Of a stretch of 64,000 nucleotides of DNA, positions 59,857 through 64,000 are shown in pieces. The position numbers and the translations under genes were made by a program. Under the pieces are notes generated by a model. The model had not been told where the DNA came from, did not search any database, and saw nothing but the letters and a program-made list of their open reading frames with translations. The first letter of the stretch is position 1. Every line of letters starts with the position of its first letter. The DNA comes from VAXT01 sp038040395 (GTDB taxonomy: Bacteria; Actinomycetota; Thermoleophilia; Gaiellales; Gaiellaceae), in assembly GCA_038040395.1 (NCBI GenBank), contig JBBPIJ010000007.1:1-64000 (forward strand), written 5' to 3'.

Positions 59857-60483
59857 ATGACCCGATCTGTCGTTCTCGACTACGACGGCACCGTCACCGA
59901 GTCCGATCTCCTCGACCGGGCTGCAAAGGAGTTCGGCGACCCGACGGTCTACCAGGAGGTGGAGGACGGGCTCGACGAAGGCCGACTCCCGCTGCGCGAG
60001 GTGATCACGCGGGAGTTCGCGCCGGTCACGGCACCGCTCGACGAGATCGTTGCCTGGGTGCTCGAGCACGCGAAGGTCAGGCCGGGTTTCGCCGAGTTCG
60101 TTTCGGGCGCCCGCGACACCGGCTGGGACGTTCACATCGTCTCGAGCGGTTTCCACGAGCTGATCGAGCCGGTGCTCGAACGGGAAGGCGTGGAGGTCCC
60201 TGTCCATGCGAACCGAATCGATCCCCGACCGGACGGCTGGCGCGTGCAATGGAACTATCCGGACGATTGCGACGAGTGCGGCGAGTCGTGCAAGCGGACG
60301 CTCTTGCCGGACGGCGAGGTCGTCTACGTCGGCGACGGCTACTCCGATCGTTGTGCCGCGCTTGCCGCCGACCGGGTCTTCGCCACGGCCGGTCTGGCCC
60401 GCTATCTCACCGAGCGGGGTACGCCCTTCGAGCCTTTCTCGGACTTCCATGCGTTGTCCGAAGCGCTGCCTACACGCGGCTAG
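59857..60483 (+). CDS. HAD-superfamily phosphatase (MtnX/SerB-like)
   Basis: 208 aa. Motif I DYDGTVTESD, motif II in HIVSSGFHE, motif IV YVGDGYSDRCAA. A Cys-rich insert DDCDECGESCKR (about 140) is reminiscent of MtnX-type HAD phosphatases. Substrate not determined; cytoplasmic. The following AlkA gene starts 11 bp later. Confidence 0.85.
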   Translation: MTRSVVLDYDGTVTESDLLDRAAKEFGDPTVYQEVEDGLDEGRLPLREVITREFAPVTAPLDEIVAWVLEHAKVRPGFAEFVSGARDTGWDVHIVSSGFHELIEPVLEREGVEVPVHANRIDPRPDGWRVQWNYPDDCDECGESCKRTLLPDGEVVYVGDGYSDRCAALAADRVFATAGLARYLTERGTPFEPFSDFHALSEALPTRG

Positions 60484-60494
60484 TTTCCCGGGAC

Positions 60495-61322
60495 ATGGCG
60501 CTCCTGCGAATGCCCGAGCCGTACGCGTTCGAGCTGTCCACCGAGCGCTACCGGGCGTTTGGCCCCGACCTTGCGAACCTCTGGCACGAAGACGCGCTCC
60601 TCCGAGTCGTGGACGGGCGAGAGGTGCGCATCGGCTCCGCCGAAGGAGGCGTCGATGTCGAGCCGCTCGACTCGAGAACGAAGCCGGTCGTCCGCAGGCT
60701 GCTGGGCGCCGAGTTCGACCTCGACGAGTTCTACGGCTTCGCCACGGGCGACCCGACGCTCGCCGCGCTCGTCGAGGAGCTTCGCGGCCTGAGGCCTCCG
60801 ATCGCGGTCGAACCGTTCGAGAGCCTCGTGACATCGATCACCGCGCAGCAGGTCTCGCTCTATGCGGCGTTCGCGATCAGGAACCGGCTGATCGAACGCT
60901 TCGGCGTTCCGGCCGAGCACGCCTATGCCTTCCCGGCACGCGAGCGGATGGCCGGCGCCGAGCCCGAGGAGCTCACATCCCTGGGCTTCTCCCGTCGCAA
61001 GGCCGAGTACGCCGTCGGGCTCGCGCGCAGCGACCTCGACCTCGCAGGGCTCGGCCTCCTTCCCGACGACAAGGTCAAGGACACGCTGACAGCGCTGCCC
61101 GGCATCGGGGAGTGGACCGCAGACTGGTTCCTGGCCCGGCATCTCGCGCGGCCTCGAGCCTGGCCCGCTGGCGACCTCGCCGTGCGGAAGGCCGTCTCCC
61201 GCTTCTATGCCGAGGGTCGAGACCTGTCGATCGAAGAGGTGCGCGCGCTGGGCGAGCGGTTCGCGCCGTTCGAGAACCTGACCGCTCACTACCTCCTCGC
61301 AGGCCTCATGCGTGGCACTTAG
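60495..61322 (+). CDS. DNA-3-methyladenine glycosylase II (AlkA type)
   Basis: 275 aa from ATG 60495. HhH-GPD superfamily: LTALPGIGEWTADWFLARHL is the helix-hairpin-helix/Gly-Pro region, and the catalytic Asp is in WPAGDLAVRKA. The N-terminal half is a TBP-like beta domain. It removes alkylated bases from DNA in base-excision repair. It overlaps the GST-like start by 11 bp. Longer in-frame readings upstream overlap the phosphatase and are shadows. Confidence 0.88.
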   Translation: MALLRMPEPYAFELSTERYRAFGPDLANLWHEDALLRVVDGREVRIGSAEGGVDVEPLDSRTKPVVRRLLGAEFDLDEFYGFATGDPTLAALVEELRGLRPPIAVEPFESLVTSITAQQVSLYAAFAIRNRLIERFGVPAEHAYAFPARERMAGAEPEELTSLGFSRRKAEYAVGLARSDLDLAGLGLLPDDKVKDTLTALPGIGEWTADWFLARHLARPRAWPAGDLAVRKAVSRFYAEGRDLSIEEVRALGERFAPFENLTAHYLLAGLMRGT

Positions 61323-61908
61323 CATCGAGCCCGTGCTCACGCTCTACGACGCCGACCGCTGTCCGTACTGCGCACGGGTCCGCATCGTGCTCGCGGAGAA
61401 GGGGCTCGAGTACGAGACCGTCGTCGTCGACCTCGACGACCGCCCGGCCTGGGTCTACGAGAAGAACCCGCTCGGCAAGGTGCCGGTGCTCGAGGAGGGC
61501 GCCTTCGTCCTGCCCGAGTCGGCCGTGATCAACGAGTACCTCGACGAGCGCTATCCCGAGCCTCCTCTTTGGCCCGCCGATGCGGCCGCGCGAGCTCTCG
61601 GCCGCCTTCTCGTCGATCGCTTCGATGCGCTGAGCCGCCCCTACTACGCGTTGCGCCGCGGCGACGAGACGGCGGCGACGGAGCTCCACCGGCAATTGAG
61701 GGCGCTCGATTCCCTGCTGGCGGCCCAGCCGTTTCTCACCGGCTCCGAGTTCGGGCTCGCGGATGCCGCGTACCTGCCGTGGATCCTTCGCGCGCGCTCC
61801 TCTCTGGGTGTCGACCTCGAACCGCATTCCGAGCTCTCCGCCTGGGTGGCGCGAGCGAGCGAGCGCCCTTCGATCGCAGCCGAGCTCGAGCTGCTCGCTG
61901 CGCGTTGA
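61312..61908 (+). CDS. Glutathione S-transferase-like protein
   Basis: 198 aa (GTG 61312; an alternative GTG at 61333 removes seven residues). N-terminal thioredoxin fold with LYDADRCPYCARVRIVLAEKG (CPYC as in glutaredoxin-like or SspA-type GSTs), KVPVLEEGAFVLPESAVINEYL, then an all-helical C-terminal domain. In thiol biology of actinobacteria this would more likely use mycothiol or another thiol; the cofactor is not determined. It overlaps both neighbours. Confidence 0.82.
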   Translation: MALSIEPVLTLYDADRCPYCARVRIVLAEKGLEYETVVVDLDDRPAWVYEKNPLGKVPVLEEGAFVLPESAVINEYLDERYPEPPLWPADAAARALGRLLVDRFDALSRPYYALRRGDETAATELHRQLRALDSLLAAQPFLTGSEFGLADAAYLPWILRARSSLGVDLEPHSELSAWVARASERPSIAAELELLAAR

Positions 61909-62897
61909 GGGTCCGCGAGGCGGCCGAGGCGGACTTCCCGGTTCTCGAGGAGCTCGTCGCCGCGTATCTGGACGAGCACTGGGCGAGGCCCTATCCGCCG
62001 CCGCCGTTGCCCGACTCGTACCTCCGCGAAGGCCGTGTCGTCGTCACCGAGGCCGACGACGCCGTGGTCGGGATGGCGAAGGGAGAGCTCCGGGAAGGGG
62101 TGGGGCACGTCAGCCTCGTCTACGTCCGCCCGGAGGCCCGCGGCCAGGGTGGCGGCAAGGAGCTCGTGCGCGACCTCGTCGTGTACTTTCGCGAGCAGGG
62201 CGCCGAGCACGTCTCGCTGAACGTCGAGCTGCCGAACGAGGAGGCGCTTGTGTACTGGCGGCGGCTCGGGTTCACGGACTACCGGCGCTCGCTGCTCACC
62301 GAGCTCGGCTCGCTCGAGGAGCGGCTGGCGGGAGGCGCCGTGCCGTCGATCGGATCCGTGCATGTCCAGACCGACGACCAGAGCGCCGTCGAGAAGGCCG
62401 TCGCCCGCTTCGGCCCGCGGGTCGTACGCTCGCGCGCGACGGTCGTCTCGGCTCCTGCGAACGGGTGGATCGGCGTGTACGACGAGTCCGCGGGCGCGGA
62501 GCCCGACCGGCTTCGCAAGCTCGCTTCTGAGCTCTCGTACGTCACCGGCGGGGTCGTGATCGCCCTGAGCGCCGAGCGAGGCGACGTCGTGCGCCTGATC
62601 GCGTTCGAGCGGGGCCAGATGATGGACGAGTACCTCTCCGTGCCCGAGTACTACGGCGCGCTGCCCCCCGGCGACGCGATGGCGCTGCGTGCGAACCCGA
62701 CGCTTCTTTCCCGGTTGACCGGAGCCGAGCCGGCGACGCTGAGAGCCGTCGCCCGCACCGCCGACTCGCCGGCTGAGCTGCCGCCGGCGGAAGAGCACCT
62801 CGCCCAGTTGGCCGGCGCTCTCGGCATCGAAGGCGCGGCGCTGGGGCTCGACGAGGCCGGCGCTTTGGACGGCGCGGTTCTCGTCGAGCACCGCTGA
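61905..62897 (+). CDS. GNAT acetyltransferase with additional C-terminal domain
   Basis: 330 aa from a TTG overlapping the GST stop. GNAT motif A is VRPEARGQGGGKELVRDL (acetyl-CoA pyrophosphate loop), with motif B NEEALVYWRRLGF. A second region (about 145-330) resembles a further alpha/beta domain with RVVRSRATVVSAPANGWIGVYDE and VIALSAERGDVVRLIAFERG, not identified. Substrate unknown. The start choice rests on the overlap. Confidence 0.78.
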   Translation: MRVREAAEADFPVLEELVAAYLDEHWARPYPPPPLPDSYLREGRVVVTEADDAVVGMAKGELREGVGHVSLVYVRPEARGQGGGKELVRDLVVYFREQGAEHVSLNVELPNEEALVYWRRLGFTDYRRSLLTELGSLEERLAGGAVPSIGSVHVQTDDQSAVEKAVARFGPRVVRSRATVVSAPANGWIGVYDESAGAEPDRLRKLASELSYVTGGVVIALSAERGDVVRLIAFERGQMMDEYLSVPEYYGALPPGDAMALRANPTLLSRLTGAEPATLRAVARTADSPAELPPAEEHLAQLAGALGIEGAALGLDEAGALDGAVLVEHR

Positions 62898-62900
62898 GAG

Positions 62901-63824
62901 CTACGAGACGGGGACGCTCTCCTTCGCGAGCAGCTTGCGGAGCATGTCCGCGTTCGTCGGGGCCTGAGCGACCTCGCGGCCGCCGACCGAGCTGCGGTTG
63001 TTGTTGTTGAAGAGCACGTAGGCCTGCTCGGCTTCAGCGGAGAGCTCCTGAAGCGGGCCTACCCACTCGGCCAGCTCCTCTTCGGAGTAGAGGTAGTCGA
63101 ACCGCTCGGCCGCGCTTCCGCCCCGTGCGTTCCACGTCTCCGCGTTTCGTCCGTGCAGGCGCACGTAGAGGATCGGCGTCGTCAGCCCGAAGACCGTGAG
63201 CGGGACGTTCTTCCCCTCCGAGCGGGGCGCATCCACGACCACGTGGCTCATCCTGTGCTCCTCGAGGAAGCGAAGCGTCTCCTCGCGATGGGCCTCGTCG
63301 AGCCAGCTTCGGTGCCGAAACTCGACGAGCATCTCGTCGCCGCCGACCTGTTCCCGGGCCCACGCGAGGTAGTCGAGCGAAGCCTCCTTGGGGACGACGT
63401 ACGGCGGGAACTGGAAGAGGAGCCCGCCCAGCTTCCCCGACGAGCGAAGCGGCTCGAGCGCCTCGAGGAAGCGGCTGAAGATCTCGGCCCGGAACTCCCG
63501 CGGCGGCCTGTCGACCCGGCCCCGCTCGTCCTTTGGCGCGGCGTCACGCAGGTCGGGCGGGAGCTGCTCGACCTTCACCGGGTGCCGGGTCATGACGCCG
63601 AAGGCCTTCACGTGCATGACGAACCCCTCGGGTGTGCGCTCGGCCCAGCGCTCGACCATCGCCCGGTCCGGCAGCCGGTAGTACGTCGAGTCGACCTCGA
63701 CGGTGTCGAAGTGCTCCGCGTAATAGCCCAGCCGCTCCGCGGGCGGCACGCCCTTCGGATACCAGTACTTCGACAGGGCCTCGTCGGCCCAGGAGCACGT
63801 GCCGACGCGGATCACAGCACCCAT
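62901..63824 (-). CDS. DUF72 family protein
   Basis: 307 aa from the ATG at 63824 (a longer in-frame reading to 63875 is less likely). TIM-barrel DUF72 features: RVGTCSWADEALSKYWYP, YAEHFDTVEVDSTYYRLP, GFVMHVKAFGVMTRHP, LLFQFPPY, LVEFRHRSWLDEA, YVRLHGRN and the FNNNNRS segment. Function of DUF72 is unsettled. Converges with the GNAT gene, 3 bp apart. Confidence 0.9.
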   Translation of the reverse strand: MGAVIRVGTCSWADEALSKYWYPKGVPPAERLGYYAEHFDTVEVDSTYYRLPDRAMVERWAERTPEGFVMHVKAFGVMTRHPVKVEQLPPDLRDAAPKDERGRVDRPPREFRAEIFSRFLEALEPLRSSGKLGGLLFQFPPYVVPKEASLDYLAWAREQVGGDEMLVEFRHRSWLDEAHREETLRFLEEHRMSHVVVDAPRSEGKNVPLTVFGLTTPILYVRLHGRNAETWNARGGSAAERFDYLYSEEELAEWVGPLQELSAEAEQAYVLFNNNNRSSVGGREVAQAPTNADMLRKLLAKESVPVS

Positions 63825-63847
63825 GCCCGCCAGGATACGAGAACGCC

Positions 63848-63873
63848 GGTGGGGCCTCCGAAGAGGCCCCACC
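63848..63873. terminator. Perfect hairpin, probable terminator
   Basis: GGTGGGGCCTC (63848-63858) pairs exactly with GAGGCCCCACC (63863-63873) around a CGAA tetraloop. It lies between the DUF72 start and the possible partial gene beyond 63891, so it would end that minus-strand transcript. No U-run. Confidence 0.65.
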
Positions 63874-63890
63874 AACGCGATTCGAGCTAA

Positions 63891-64000
63891 CTACCTTCTT
63901 CGGCGGGCGGTGACGGTGTTGCTCGTGGCGACGAAGGCAATCGTCGCCGACTGGCATCCCCGCGGCACGCCCGGTAAGGCGGCCGCCGGGCAGCTCGCGA
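63891..64000 (-). CDS. Possible C-terminal end of a gene entering from the right edge
   Basis: On the minus strand an open frame enters at the edge and ends at TAG (63891-63893), 18 bp before a perfect hairpin. The 36 visible codons end VATSNTVTARRRR. Too short to identify; the position of the hairpin is the main support. Confidence 0.35.
   Translation of the reverse strand, partial: ASCPAAALPGVPRGCQSATIAFVATSNTVTARRRR

Noticed and set aside
61312..61908. GST-like protein as the missing maleylacetoacetate isomerase
   Set aside because: About 32 kb from the homogentisate genes, CPYC thioredoxin-type motif, embedded in an unrelated repair/HAD operon.

Overview
The window is GC-rich, densely coded DNA with frequent GTG/TTG starts and ATGA/TGATG stop-start overlaps. 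The gene content points to a high-GC actinobacterium, most plausibly Thermoleophilia (Gaiellales/Solirubrobacterales): a PimA-like glycosyltransferase, small actinobacterial conserved proteins, a Tad pilus locus with no secretin gene, and MauD/MauE-type proteins. That placement is an inference from gene content; no rRNA or other phylogenetic marker is present. No rRNA, tRNA or CRISPR array was found.

Layout. 1-10.9 kb is mainly housekeeping: an adenosine deaminase fragment, L,D-transpeptidase, lipoprotein, PimA-like glycosyltransferase plus LPG-synthase-like flippase plus glycerate kinase, a cyclic-nucleotide-binding protein, exonuclease VII (xseA/xseB), a membrane-anchored coiled-coil protein, and a UbiE/MenG-type methyltransferase paired with a membrane protein. 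10.9-14.2 kb (minus strand) is the most unusual block: a tight seven-gene operon encoding MauE-like and MauD-like proteins, two Tat-exported 21-cysteine proteins resembling the methylamine dehydrogenase light chain but lacking the two tryptophans needed for TTQ, a polytopic membrane protein, a 56-residue membrane peptide and an 81-residue soluble protein. No dehydrogenase heavy chain and no MauG-like diheme enzyme lies in the window.

14.2-29.3 kb is metabolic: proline dehydrogenase, a glycosyl-hydrolase-like protein, M32 carboxypeptidase, a FabL-like enoyl reductase, EamA and MFS transporters, and a tyrosine/homogentisate degradation set (HppD, a fumarylacetoacetase-family protein, HmgA) interleaved with a long CDF cation transporter and an M6 metalloprotease. 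29.3-36.4 kb holds two large CusA/CzcA-like RND permeases flanking a truncated adaptor, preceded by three phased 10-bp repeats. 36.4-41.3 kb is a mosaic accessory zone: two secreted proteins sharing an identical export leader and a proline tract but different C-terminal domains (DNRLRE versus metallophosphoesterase), another secreted protein, and an IS110-family transposase followed by a non-coding region with strong hairpins.

41.4-59.8 kb is a complete Tad/Flp pilus locus. A NarL-type regulator and a convergent minus-strand operon (histidine kinase, prepilin peptidase, receiver-like protein, DUF192, M15-like peptidase) precede two Flp pilins, TadE, a TadG-like protein, CpaB, CpaE/TadZ, CpaF/TadA, a VWA-TadB fusion, TadC, a very large fusion of an ICMT-like membrane methyltransferase with a Fn3-like repeat ectodomain, and a second LuxR-type regulator. 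59.8-64 kb is a small-enzyme cluster (HAD phosphatase, AlkA-type glycosylase, GST-like protein, GNAT, DUF72), ending in a hairpin and a possible partial gene at the right edge.
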